Part shown: positions 54,572 through 63,169 of the stretch, piece after piece | Layout of the letters: every line of letters starts with the position of its first letter | Numbering within the stretch: position 1 is the stretch's first letter | From: Aquiflexum balticum DSM 16537 | GTDB taxonomy: Bacteria; Bacteroidota; Bacteroidia; Cytophagales; Cyclobacteriaceae | Length of the DNA stretch: 64,000 bases | NCBI RefSeq assembly: GCF_900176595.1 | Contig: NZ_LT838813.1 | Coordinates: forward strand, 2,684,001 to 2,748,000 | Direction of reading: 5' to 3' | The notes under the pieces: generated by a model | The model's database searches: none | Told to the model about the DNA's origin: nothing | Seen by the model: only the letters and a program-made list of their open reading frames with translations | Made by a program: the position numbers and the translations under genes

Positions 54572-55253
54572 TTTTTGTAATCCATGCCTCTATTACCGAG
54601 AGTGCAATATATAAAATTATCGCAAAAGGGATTCCGGCTATTCCTAAGAGAATGAGTGAGATGAGGGTTAAAGCGATCACAAAGTACCGGAAAATATTTT
54701 TGAAAAAATAAAAATCTTTAAACTTTAATGCAATCAATGGCAGTTCAGCAACTAAAAGGTATGACATTACCAAAGAAATGGAGATAAGAACATAAGGATT
54801 CTGGAGTAGATTTTCAAAAAAAGGGGATTTTTCAGATAGAAAAGGGAGGGCACTGATCAATAGGGCATTGGCAGGAGTGGGGACTCCGATAAATCTATCC
54901 GACTGCCTTTCATCAATATTGAATTTAGCCAATCTAAGTGCTGAAAATACGCCAATGACAAAAACCACATAGGGTAAATACCAAATATCTGTGTTGGCTT
55001 CCACCATTTTGAAAAGGATAAAAGCAGGCAGTATCCCAAAAGTCACCAAGTCGGCCAATGAATCAAGTTGCTTACCGATTTCACTGTGTACTTTGAGCAA
55101 TCGGGCGACAAATCCATCTAAAAAATCAAATATGGCAGCCGCAAATATGAAATAGGCTCCAAATTTAATCTGCCCGTTTAAAACAAAAACAATACCCAGC
55201 ATCCCGCAAATTAAATTTGCGCTTGTCAAGGAATTCGGTATATGCTTTTTCAT
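54558..55253 (-). CDS. pssA: CDP-diacylglycerol--serine O-phosphatidyltransferase
   Basis: PssA makes phosphatidylserine, the precursor of phosphatidylethanolamine, from CDP-diacylglycerol and serine at the inner membrane. The CDP-alcohol phosphatidyltransferase motif DG-x2-AR-x8-G-x3-D-x3-D is complete (DGFVARLLKVHSEIGKQLD). About six to eight membrane helices are seen in 231 residues. The ATG overlaps the MBL gene stop (ATGA at 55250-55253), and its 3' end overlaps porU. Confidence 0.95.
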   Translation of the reverse strand: MKKHIPNSLTSANLICGMLGIVFVLNGQIKFGAYFIFAAAIFDFLDGFVARLLKVHSEIGKQLDSLADLVTFGILPAFILFKMVEANTDIWYLPYVVFVIGVFSALRLAKFNIDERQSDRFIGVPTPANALLISALPFLSEKSPFFENLLQNPYVLISISLVMSYLLVAELPLIALKFKDFYFFKNIFRYFVIALTLISLILLGIAGIPFAIILYIALSVIEAWITKNADQ

Positions 55254-55906
55254 TGAAAGGTTGATCTTTTTCCTACAAATGGATTGTATTCTTTTTCGGT
55301 GCCGATAGTGGTTTCGGGTCCATGACCCGGATAGACTTTTGTGTCATCAGGCAGAGTGAAAAGTTCTGATTTGATAGAACGGAGAAGAGTTTGGTGATTT
55401 CCTCCAGGAAGATCAGTCCTCCCAATGCTCCCCTGAAACAAGGTGTCACCTGCAATGCAAATGCCTGATTGTTCATAGTAAAAAACCAAATGTCCCGGTG
55501 AATGTCCAGGTACAAAGCGTATCTCAAGATCAGTATTGCCGATTTTCAATTTTTGGTTTTGGTCAATAAATTTATCAGGTTCAGTGTCCTGATAACCTGC
55601 AAATCCATAATTTGGAGCATATGCACTTACTGATTTCAATACGGGAATCTCATTCCTGTGAATCCATAGATCAACACCATACTTTGCTTTGACAAAAGCA
55701 TTCCCGAGCACGTGATCGATATGGCAATGGGTATTGATCAAATGGGTTACATTTAATCCTTCTCTTTCAATAAAATCAGACAGTTCTGTTTTTTCCTGGT
55801 TTTCATAACAGCCCGGATCAAAAATTGCCGCATCCTTTGTTTCATCATATAAAATGTAAGTGTTTTCTAAAAATGGATTGAATGTGAAGACTTTAAGTCG
55901 GAGCAT
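55250..55906 (-). CDS. MBL-fold metallo-hydrolase (glyoxalase II-like)
   Basis: I use the MLRLKVFTFNPF start (219 residues), since an ATG 57 bases further out would add a basic 19-residue piece and overlap the divergent gene. Zinc ligands are in THCHIDHVLGNA, the GHSPGH segment, AGDTLFQGSIGRTD and YPGHGPET, the pattern of glyoxalase II-type and persulfide-hydrolysing MBL enzymes. The substrate is unknown. It is the first gene of the pssA-porU-porV-M16 unit. Confidence 0.88.
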   Translation of the reverse strand: MLRLKVFTFNPFLENTYILYDETKDAAIFDPGCYENQEKTELSDFIEREGLNVTHLINTHCHIDHVLGNAFVKAKYGVDLWIHRNEIPVLKSVSAYAPNYGFAGYQDTEPDKFIDQNQKLKIGNTDLEIRFVPGHSPGHLVFYYEQSGICIAGDTLFQGSIGRTDLPGGNHQTLLRSIKSELFTLPDDTKVYPGHGPETTIGTEKEYNPFVGKRSTFQ

Positions 55907-55961
55907 ATTTAATTCTTTTAAATGGGACTCAAAATAACGAATAAAGAAATTATTTTTGGGC

Positions 55962-57011
55962 ATGGAAGTAGATTTTTTACTAATTGGTCAGGGATTAGCC
56001 GGAACGGCATTGTCATTTCGATTACTGGAAGCGGGAAAAAAAGTCTTGGTCATTGATCAGCCTTCTGCCAATCAAAGCAGTAGAGTGGCAGCAGGACTAT
56101 ATAATCCGATTACCGGGAAAAAAATGGTTAAATCATGGCTTGCGGATAGTATATTCCCAGAGATAGAACCTTTTTACTCCCAGTTGGAAACTGCTCTGAA
56201 CAGTAAATTTCTTTACCCATTGAAAATTTACCGGCCGTTTCTAAATATTGAGGAACAGAATGAGTGGATGGGCAAAAGCGGTGAACCTGGTTTTATGCCT
56301 TACTTTGATCAGGTTTTCACCAAACAACATCACATAGAGGTAGTAAATCCTTTTGGAGGAATTATGCTTAAAAATTCCGGATATGTAGATCTGAATAAGC
56401 TTTTGGATGAGTATTCGGTTTTTCTTAAAAATAAGGGAGCTCTTATTGAGGAGGAATTTGAGGAGGAGTATTTGACAATAAAAAAAGAGAAGATTGGTTA
56501 CAAAGACATTACAGCTTCAGCTGTAATTTACTGTAACGGCTTGGGTGCTATGAAAAGCAGATTTTTCCAACACCTTCCATTTACACCGGTAAAAGGGGAG
56601 ATTTTGGATTTGACTCAGGATTTTTATCCTGATGAAATTATCAATCGTGGCGTTTTCAGGATTACTTTACCCAATGGTCTTCACCGGGTAGGGTCTACCT
56701 ACACCAGGCATGATATGGATCAAGGGCCCACAGCAAGTGCAAAAAACGAAATTTTGGAAAAACTCGACAAATTAATCAACGTCCCTGTGCGTGAAATTAA
56801 AAACCATCGCTACGGAATTAGACCTGCTACCAAAGACAGAAAACCTTTTCTTGGAAAACATCATGAATACAGAAGCGTTAGTATTTTTAATGGTTTTGGA
56901 GCTAAAGGCGTTTCCTTGGTTCCATATTTCAGCAAAATGATGATTGAAATGCTGATCCAAGGTGAAGAAATTGAAAAAGATGTAAACATTAATAGATGGT
57001 CAAAAACATAA
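55962..57011 (+). CDS. FAD-dependent oxidoreductase (DAO family)
   Basis: The ATG at 55962 gives 349 residues; a TTG two codons earlier is less likely. The FAD motif LIGQGLAGTALSFRLLEAGKKVLVID is at the N-terminus, ARVAAGLYNPITGKKM-like sequence follows (SSRVAAGLYNPITG), and the C-terminus has GIRPATKDRKPFLG and NGFGAKGVSLVPYF. It resembles glycine/D-amino acid oxidase-like proteins including the MnmC C-terminal type. Substrate unknown. It is divergent from the MBL gene and 46 bases before the next gene. Confidence 0.85.
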   Translation: MEVDFLLIGQGLAGTALSFRLLEAGKKVLVIDQPSANQSSRVAAGLYNPITGKKMVKSWLADSIFPEIEPFYSQLETALNSKFLYPLKIYRPFLNIEEQNEWMGKSGEPGFMPYFDQVFTKQHHIEVVNPFGGIMLKNSGYVDLNKLLDEYSVFLKNKGALIEEEFEEEYLTIKKEKIGYKDITASAVIYCNGLGAMKSRFFQHLPFTPVKGEILDLTQDFYPDEIINRGVFRITLPNGLHRVGSTYTRHDMDQGPTASAKNEILEKLDKLINVPVREIKNHRYGIRPATKDRKPFLGKHHEYRSVSIFNGFGAKGVSLVPYFSKMMIEMLIQGEEIEKDVNINRWSKT

Positions 57012-57057
57012 TTCAATTTTTTAAGTATATTTAAAACCAAAGTGAGATATCAAGTAA

Positions 57058-60000
57058 ATGAAAAATAAGATTATTTTCTTAGGCTTATCTGTCCTCTTTT
57101 TAACCTTGCCTTTGTTTTCTTTGGCGCAGTTTAGCGCTGAAAGATTCGGTAAGAACAGGTTACAACATAAAAATATTGAATGGTATTTTTATAGCTCCAA
57201 TAATTTTGAGATCTATTACAATGGAGGTGGGGCTGCCAATGCAAGAATGGCAATAGATTTTTTGGAATCAGAGTTTGATAGGTTGACCCAAATGATCGGT
57301 TATGTAGCCTACACCAAGCCAAAAATTTTTATTTATAATTCTCAGCAGGAGATTCTGGAAAGTAATTTAGATCTGAATAAAGATAATTTCACGACCGATG
57401 GACAAACTTTTTTCAGTAGGTTGATCGGAGAAGTAGCTTTTTCAGGTTCCTGGGAGGATTTCAAAAAAGAATTGATTTATACTACTTCAAAGGTCATCAT
57501 AGAAGAGATGCTTTATGGTTCTACCATTGCGGATGCTTTTCAATCAAATATCATCAACAGTTTTCCTGAATGGTATATTGAAGGTGCGGCGATGTACCTT
57601 GCTTATGGATGGAGTATGGAAATGGATGATTTTGCCAGACATTATTTTAAGGAAAACAAAACCATTAAACTCCATAAATTAAAAAACAGGGAAGCCGGGT
57701 TGGTCGGTCAGTCGGTCTGGAACTTTATTGTGGAAAGGTATGGAAGAAGATATATTTCAAGTATCCTCAATCTCAGTAGGATCAACAGAAATGAAGAAAA
57801 CAGCATTGCCAATACTATTGGACTGAACTATAAATCTTTCCAAGAGCAGTGGAGGCAATTTTATATCAATACGAATGAACAGGTTTTTAATACTTTTAAG
57901 GATATTAATGCTACCAATGAAATAGCATCTACTTCGACATCTTACCTGGGAAAAATCAATGATATCAAATTTAGCCCTGATGCAAAGAATCTGGCTTATG
58001 TCGTCAATAGTGGAGGTAGATTCAAAGTTCAGGTCAGGGAATTGGCAACCGGCAGGGAAAGGACGATATTCTCAGGAGGAGCAGTTTCATCTGATCAACC
58101 AGCAAATTTATCTTCTCCCATTATTGCTTGGAGAGATACTTTGAATCTGGCGATTGCCACATATAAGCGGGGGATAACTACACTGAGAAGCAGGGCGATT
58201 GATGGGTCTGCTCAGGATAAAATATTTTTGAGAAATATTACGCAGATTTTAAGTCTTGATTTTAATTCGACAGGTAAAAACATGATTTTATCAGCGATAT
58301 CCAACGGAAAATCAGACATCTATTCATTGAATGTAAGAGGGGTAGGGAAAAGAATTACCAATGATGTTTTTGATAATTTATTTCCGGTCTTTTTAAATGA
58401 TTCTACAGTTATTTTTTCATCCAATAAAACTGAATTACCGGATTCACTGCTTACAAAAACCCCTGATGTGAAAAATTTGCCTGATTATTTCAATTTGTAC
58501 CAAATTGATCTTGCTGATTCCATTAACATTAAAAAGCTGACAAACCTCAATAATAAGAATATCAGACCCAGTGTCCTGAACAGTAATAATATATTGTTTT
58601 TGAGTGATCAGAGTGGAATTATGAACCTTATGCGTTTGACAGTTTCCAATAGTATTGTCAGTCAGATGTCAGCGTTCAATAAAAGTCTTGAAGCATTTGA
58701 TTATTCTTCGAGGAGTAATAGAGTAGCTTATTCTTACAGGGATGGGAATAAGAGTAAATTGGTATTGGAGACCTTTTCCAATGTAGACCAATTTACTCCC
58801 AGTACCCCAAGAATCCAGCTTTCTCAGGCAAAATTATTATCTGAAAGAATTTCAAGTAGAAGAACAGAAAATCAGGCAGTTAAAACAGAACCACAGTCGG
58901 AAATAGTAAGAAGACCCGTTCAAACGCAGGCAAAGAGAGATACGACTTTGAATTTTAGGTTGGAAGATTTATTGCTCGGGACACCTCCGGCACAGGTTCC
59001 ACCCCCAAATCAATCAATAACTTCCTCTCAAGATACTATTCCTCCCCCCAAAAGTCTTACAGGGAGTATTAACACTGAAAGGCTGAGGTTTGAAAGGAAA
59101 GGAGGAATAGATACTGATAATTATACTTTCGATACCATTCCAAGGTCTATTGTTCCTGAATCAAGACCTACCCAAGCAAGGGAAAGTGGCAGAAGCAATC
59201 TTTTGGAGAATTTTAGAAAACAGAGTTTGCAAAGGCGTGTAACCGGTCCTCAAAGAATGTCCCCGCAATTCATTACCAATAGTCTGAATACAGATTTTGT
59301 GATTGATCCGCTCAGGGGTTTTGGAATTGGACTTTCAGGCAAAATCACAGACATTTTAGATGATCATAATTTTAAAGGTGGAATAATGGTTCCGCTTGAT
59401 TTACGTTCTGGAAGTGATGTGTTTTTTGAGTATGAATATCTAAAACAAAGAATTGACTTTAGGCTTAGGTACGACAGAATGGCACTTCAGATTCCACCTA
59501 ATGATGAGGTTTTGCGTAGACGGTATGTATTGAACAAAGTTGAATTTGGCTTCTCTTATCCTTTCAGTGTACATTCCAGAGTGACAATTTCACCACTAAT
59601 AGCCAAAACACAATATTTCAATGTAAATCCTGATTCAATCATAAGAGGCCAGATTCCTGAACAAAACAGGCTAGATGTCAATTATGTGGGTGGAAGGTTT
59701 GAATATGTCTTTGACAATACCCGCACCATAGGTTTATACATGGAAAAAGGATTCAAAGCAAAAGCAGGAGTGATCCACTACCAGGGTTTGAATTTGGGAG
59801 AAAGATCATTTACAAACCTTTACATGGATTTAAGGAACTACCTAAGCATTCACAAGAATATAATTCTGGCTTCCAGAGTTTTCATGGGTTCTTTTATTGG
59901 CAACAATCCACAGAACTATATAGTGGGCGGGATGGACAATTGGCTCTTCAATCAGTTTTATGTTCCGCCGACAAATCGCCCTGAAGAATCCCCAGTCAGA

Positions 60001-60450
60001 AATCCGGATGGTGTAGAAAATTCAAATATTCTTTTTGCAGAATTTGTTGATCTCCGAGGATATCTTTTGGATGAGATTAGAGGTAGAAATGTGATGACCT
60101 TTTCCACAGAGTTACGTATTCCGTTGTTTTCTTATCTTTCCAGAGGTAATATCACCTCAAACTTCGTGAAGAATTTTCAATTGGTTGCCTTCTATGATAT
60201 AGGTTCTGCCTGGGATACATCTGCTCCTTGGGAAAGAATCAATGACCAAAATACGGAAGTAATCAGTACCCCCGGGTCTCCGTTTAGGATCACCATCAAT
60301 AACTTCAACAATCCATGGCTACAAAGTTTTGGTGGAGGTTTAAGAACTGTCTTGCTGAACAATTATGTTAAGTTTGACGTCGCAAAACCTATCCGAAATT
60401 ATCAAGGAGACGAATTGAAATTTTATGTTACCTTAGGTCATAATTTCTAA
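57058..60450 (+). CDS. Large outer membrane protein: degenerate peptidase-like, TolB-like propeller and Omp85-like barrel
   Basis: The 1,130 residues begin with a signal peptide (1-23). Residues about 40-275 resemble a peptidase MA-type domain (SFPEWYIEGAAMYLAYGWS), but the HExxH site reads SKVIIEEMLYG and has no His. Residues about 290-570 have WD40/TolB-like blades (GKINDIKFSPDAKNLAYVV, LSLDFNSTGKNMILSA). A Pro/Ser/Gln-rich linker (about 590-740) follows, and residues about 750-1130 form a beta-barrel (YDIGSAWD strand, terminal LKFYVTLGHNF ending in Phe) like Omp85/surface-antigen proteins. It may serve in outer membrane assembly or cargo handling; that is inference. Confidence 0.75.
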   Translation: MKNKIIFLGLSVLFLTLPLFSLAQFSAERFGKNRLQHKNIEWYFYSSNNFEIYYNGGGAANARMAIDFLESEFDRLTQMIGYVAYTKPKIFIYNSQQEILESNLDLNKDNFTTDGQTFFSRLIGEVAFSGSWEDFKKELIYTTSKVIIEEMLYGSTIADAFQSNIINSFPEWYIEGAAMYLAYGWSMEMDDFARHYFKENKTIKLHKLKNREAGLVGQSVWNFIVERYGRRYISSILNLSRINRNEENSIANTIGLNYKSFQEQWRQFYINTNEQVFNTFKDINATNEIASTSTSYLGKINDIKFSPDAKNLAYVVNSGGRFKVQVRELATGRERTIFSGGAVSSDQPANLSSPIIAWRDTLNLAIATYKRGITTLRSRAIDGSAQDKIFLRNITQILSLDFNSTGKNMILSAISNGKSDIYSLNVRGVGKRITNDVFDNLFPVFLNDSTVIFSSNKTELPDSLLTKTPDVKNLPDYFNLYQIDLADSINIKKLTNLNNKNIRPSVLNSNNILFLSDQSGIMNLMRLTVSNSIVSQMSAFNKSLEAFDYSSRSNRVAYSYRDGNKSKLVLETFSNVDQFTPSTPRIQLSQAKLLSERISSRRTENQAVKTEPQSEIVRRPVQTQAKRDTTLNFRLEDLLLGTPPAQVPPPNQSITSSQDTIPPPKSLTGSINTERLRFERKGGIDTDNYTFDTIPRSIVPESRPTQARESGRSNLLENFRKQSLQRRVTGPQRMSPQFITNSLNTDFVIDPLRGFGIGLSGKITDILDDHNFKGGIMVPLDLRSGSDVFFEYEYLKQRIDFRLRYDRMALQIPPNDEVLRRRYVLNKVEFGFSYPFSVHSRVTISPLIAKTQYFNVNPDSIIRGQIPEQNRLDVNYVGGRFEYVFDNTRTIGLYMEKGFKAKAGVIHYQGLNLGERSFTNLYMDLRNYLSIHKNIILASRVFMGSFIGNNPQNYIVGGMDNWLFNQFYVPPTNRPEESPVRNPDGVENSNILFAEFVDLRGYLLDEIRGRNVMTFSTELRIPLFSYLSRGNITSNFVKNFQLVAFYDIGSAWDTSAPWERINDQNTEVISTPGSPFRITINNFNNPWLQSFGGGLRTVLLNNYVKFDVAKPIRNYQGDELKFYVTLGHNF

Positions 60451-60478
60451 TTCTTGCTAATTCGATATCCTAACTTAT

Positions 60479-61357
60479 ATGATTAAATCAATGACAGGCT
60501 TTGGCCTGGCCACTTTTGAGGATGATAATTTAAACTTAGTCGTTGAAGTTAAAACCCTGAACTCAAAATTTTTGGATCTTTCCATAAGAGCCCCAAAACA
60601 ATTTTCGGACAAAGAACTTGATATCAGGAATATTGTCAGCAGTATTTTGGATAGGGGCAAAGTAAATCTGAGTATTGAATATAGCAGTAAGAAAGTTCAG
60701 GAGTTACCCGTAGGGATCAATGAAGATTTATTTCTTGATTATTTCAAAAAATATCAATCTTTAATGAACAGGGCGGGTACTGAAAGTGGAGATATTTTTA
60801 AACTCGCCCTCCAATCTCCAAATGTTATCACCAATCTAAGTGAAAAAAACTCGGATGTTGAAGAATGGGAGGTTTTAAAAGAAACCATTATAAAAGCGTT
60901 AAAAAAATGTGATTCGTTCAGAAAAGATGAGGGGATTGTCCTAGAAGGAAAATTTCTTGATAATCTATCAGTGATTGTGTCAGGTCTAGAGGAGATAAAA
61001 AAGGTGGATCCAGTTCGCAAAAACAGAATTAGGGACAGGATTAGAAACAATTTCAATGATTGGTTGGAAGAAAACAGTTTTGATAAAAATAGATTTGAAC
61101 AGGAATTGATCTACTATTTCGAAAAAATTGATATCACAGAGGAGATAGTCCGACTGGAGACTCACCTTGATTATTTCAAAAAAAATCTTTTGGAAGATAA
61201 TAATCAAGGCAAGAAGTTGGGTTTTATTAGTCAGGAAATCGGTCGTGAGATCAATACCATAGGTTCTAAGGCTAACGATGCACAGATTCAAAAGCATGTG
61301 GTCATCATGAAAGACGAGCTGGAAAAAATCAAAGAACAGTCGTTGAATATTTTGTAG
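60479..61357 (+). CDS. yicC: YicC/YloC-family endoribonuclease
   Basis: The 292 residues begin with MIKSMTGFGLA, the family hallmark, and end with the DUF1732 region: ETHLDYFKKNL, GKKLGFISQEIGREINTIGSKANDAQIQ. Members have endoribonuclease activity that depends on acidic residues in the C-terminal region and influence sRNA turnover in E. coli. It lies 28 bases behind the barrel protein and may be cotranscribed. No gmk gene, a frequent partner, follows; the next 240 bases (61358-61598) hold no gene. Confidence 0.93.
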   Translation: MIKSMTGFGLATFEDDNLNLVVEVKTLNSKFLDLSIRAPKQFSDKELDIRNIVSSILDRGKVNLSIEYSSKKVQELPVGINEDLFLDYFKKYQSLMNRAGTESGDIFKLALQSPNVITNLSEKNSDVEEWEVLKETIIKALKKCDSFRKDEGIVLEGKFLDNLSVIVSGLEEIKKVDPVRKNRIRDRIRNNFNDWLEENSFDKNRFEQELIYYFEKIDITEEIVRLETHLDYFKKNLLEDNNQGKKLGFISQEIGREINTIGSKANDAQIQKHVVIMKDELEKIKEQSLNIL

Positions 61358-61570
61358 CGGATTGGTTTTTTGGAATGTGACCTGAATAGATGAATGGTTC
61401 TTGGATTTGAGGGATTTCTTTTTCTAGGATTTCATAATCAATATTTCGATAATTATTGGAGAAGTGATTGGGGGAGGATACAATTTTTGGTTGGTGGGCC
61501 GTGAATTCAGTGATTCAAAAACTAATTATAAAGAAAAAATACTAAAAAAATAGTTTAACAACACAAAAAT

Positions 61571-61600
61571 AAAGGGGCGAAAGCCCCTTTAATATTTTTT
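61571..61600 (-). terminator. Terminator after the tonB-type gene, possibly bidirectional
   Basis: AAAGGGGC (61571-61578) and GCCCCTTT (61583-61590) form a perfect stem with a GAAA tetraloop. It lies right at the stop codon of the minus-strand TonB gene, and T-rich sequence is present in both directions. Confidence 0.8.
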
Positions 61601-62273
61601 ATCCAAGTTTAAATCTTATTGGAAGTCTCATTCTAACCCTTACAGGTCTACCTCTTTGCTTACCTGGAGTCCATTTCGGAGCACCGCTTACCACTCTTAG
61701 AGCTTCTTCATCACAGCCTCCTCCAATACCCCTAAGAATTTCTACGTCTTGTATTGATCCATCAGTATTAACAACGAATACAACATAAACCGTACCTTCT
61801 ACACCCATACGTCTAGCTTGAGTAGGGTACTTGAGATTTTTACTTAAGTAGGCATTCCACGCTGACATTCCCCCTGGGAATTCCGGTGCATTCTCCACTA
61901 CATCAAATATTTCATCTGCCTTTTCTACCACAGGAGCATCGGCTATAACAACTTCTTTGATGACAGTTTCTTCTTGAACATCAACATCGAAGTTTACTTC
62001 AATTTTCTCTTCGATTTCAACCTCATCAGGTATTTCCTGAATAATCGGCTGTTCAATTGGAGGCGGTGGTGGTGGTGGTTGTTCTGTAATCGGAATGTCC
62101 AACAGTTCCTCAAAATCGTCGGTTACACTCCCAAGATCTTTCAAAGGTCCCAAATCATAGGACTTATATTCGAAAGCAAATAGGACCAATCCGACGCTAA
62201 TGAGCAAACCAAGATTCAAAAACATTCCTGTTCTCTTGGTTAAATCCGCTTTTGGCGTCTTTTTAGCTTCCAT
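61599..62273 (-). CDS. Energy transducer TonB
   Basis: The 224-residue protein has an inner-membrane helix (about 17-34), an acidic/proline-rich periplasmic spacer (ITEQPPPPPPPIEQP then alternating Glu/Val) and a C-terminal TonB domain (about 130-224: GMSAWNAYLSKNLKYPTQAR, EGTVYVVFVVNTDGSI, GAPKWTPGKQRGRPV). It passes proton-motive energy to outer membrane receptors. No exbB/exbD is adjacent, so it relies on a complex encoded elsewhere. It is read in the same direction as vanZ, gcvH and sprA, but a 69-base gap precedes it. Confidence 0.93.
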   Translation of the reverse strand: MEAKKTPKADLTKRTGMFLNLGLLISVGLVLFAFEYKSYDLGPLKDLGSVTDDFEELLDIPITEQPPPPPPPIEQPIIQEIPDEVEIEEKIEVNFDVDVQEETVIKEVVIADAPVVEKADEIFDVVENAPEFPGGMSAWNAYLSKNLKYPTQARRMGVEGTVYVVFVVNTDGSIQDVEILRGIGGGCDEEALRVVSGAPKWTPGKQRGRPVRVRMRLPIRFKLG

Positions 62274-62342
62274 GGTTGTTTTTTATAGAGTTATTAATTT
62301 TACACAATGTACGGAATAACAATTCTAGCCAATTATTTTAAA

Positions 62343-62723
62343 TTATACAAGTTTACTTCCTGCCTTGTATAAAATAAAAAAAGTCATGAATCCGAATATT
62401 CCTCCTACTAAGTTTGCAACGATATCGTAGTAATCAAAAGTTCGATTTGGTACGAATAATTGCAAGTACTCTGCTAATATAGGAAATATTAAAACAAATA
62501 CTAATAAATTAGTAATAAAATATTTCATGTTGATTAGCCTCTCTGAATTTATTGATCCTATTCTTAGCCAAAGAAAGGAAAGTGTAGCAAAGAGTATGAA
62601 ATGGCCCAATTTATCCCTAACTGAAAAAACCGGGAAATTCTTAAGGGTATTTCCAGGTGTCCACAGTAGCAATGATACAATTATCAGCCAAAATAGCGCC
62701 GGAATTAACCTTTTTAACTTCAA
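62343..62723 (-). CDS. VanZ-like membrane protein
   Basis: The 126 residues hold about four membrane helices and the VanZ-like pattern RDKLGHFILFATLSFLWLR and PNRTFDYYDIVANLVGGIFG. The function of these small proteins is not settled; VanZ itself gives low-level teicoplanin resistance. The start is a TTG at 62723, four bases after the gcvH stop, and no in-frame ATG precedes the conserved part. The tight spacing suggests translational coupling to gcvH. Confidence 0.85.
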   Translation of the reverse strand: MKLKRLIPALFWLIIVSLLLWTPGNTLKNFPVFSVRDKLGHFILFATLSFLWLRIGSINSERLINMKYFITNLLVFVLIFPILAEYLQLFVPNRTFDYYDIVANLVGGIFGFMTFFILYKAGSKLV

Positions 62724-62727
62724 TTTT

Positions 62728-63108
62728 TTAGTTTCCTACCAGTTCTGAATATTCTTCAGGAGAAAGCAAGTCACTGTTTGAGATATCACCTGTGATTTTG
62801 ACTTTGATCATCCAGCCCTGATCATAGGGGGACTCATTTACCAATTCCGGAGAAGATTCCAATTCTTCGTTAAATTCGATGATTTCACCATCAATAGGCA
62901 TAAAAAGATCGGAAACTGTTTTGACTGCTTCAACTGTTCCGAAGACTTCTCCGGTTGCAATTGTTTCACCAATAGTTTCAACTTCTACATATACAATATC
63001 ACCTAGTTCTCTTTGGGCAAATTCTGTGATTCCTATTACTGCGATTCCATCTTCAATTCTTACCCATTCGTGATCTTTTGTGTATTTGAGTTCTTCTGGA
63101 AAATTCAT
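62728..63108 (-). CDS. gcvH: Glycine cleavage system H protein
   Basis: GcvH carries the lipoyl arm that moves the aminomethyl group between GcvP, GcvT and GcvL. The lipoylated Lys is K63 in [15 protein letters not shown], and the 126-residue length is normal. No other gcv gene lies near it. It follows sprA by 61 bases on the same strand and precedes vanZ. Confidence 0.97.
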   Translation of the reverse strand: MNFPEELKYTKDHEWVRIEDGIAVIGITEFAQRELGDIVYVEVETIGETIATGEVFGTVEAVKTVSDLFMPIDGEIIEFNEELESSPELVNESPYDQGWMIKVKITGDISNSDLLSPEEYSELVGN

Positions 63109-63169
63109 GTTTTGTTTCTTTTTTTTTTAAAGGATTTCAAAAATACAAGGTTTAATCAAATGTAAAAAT

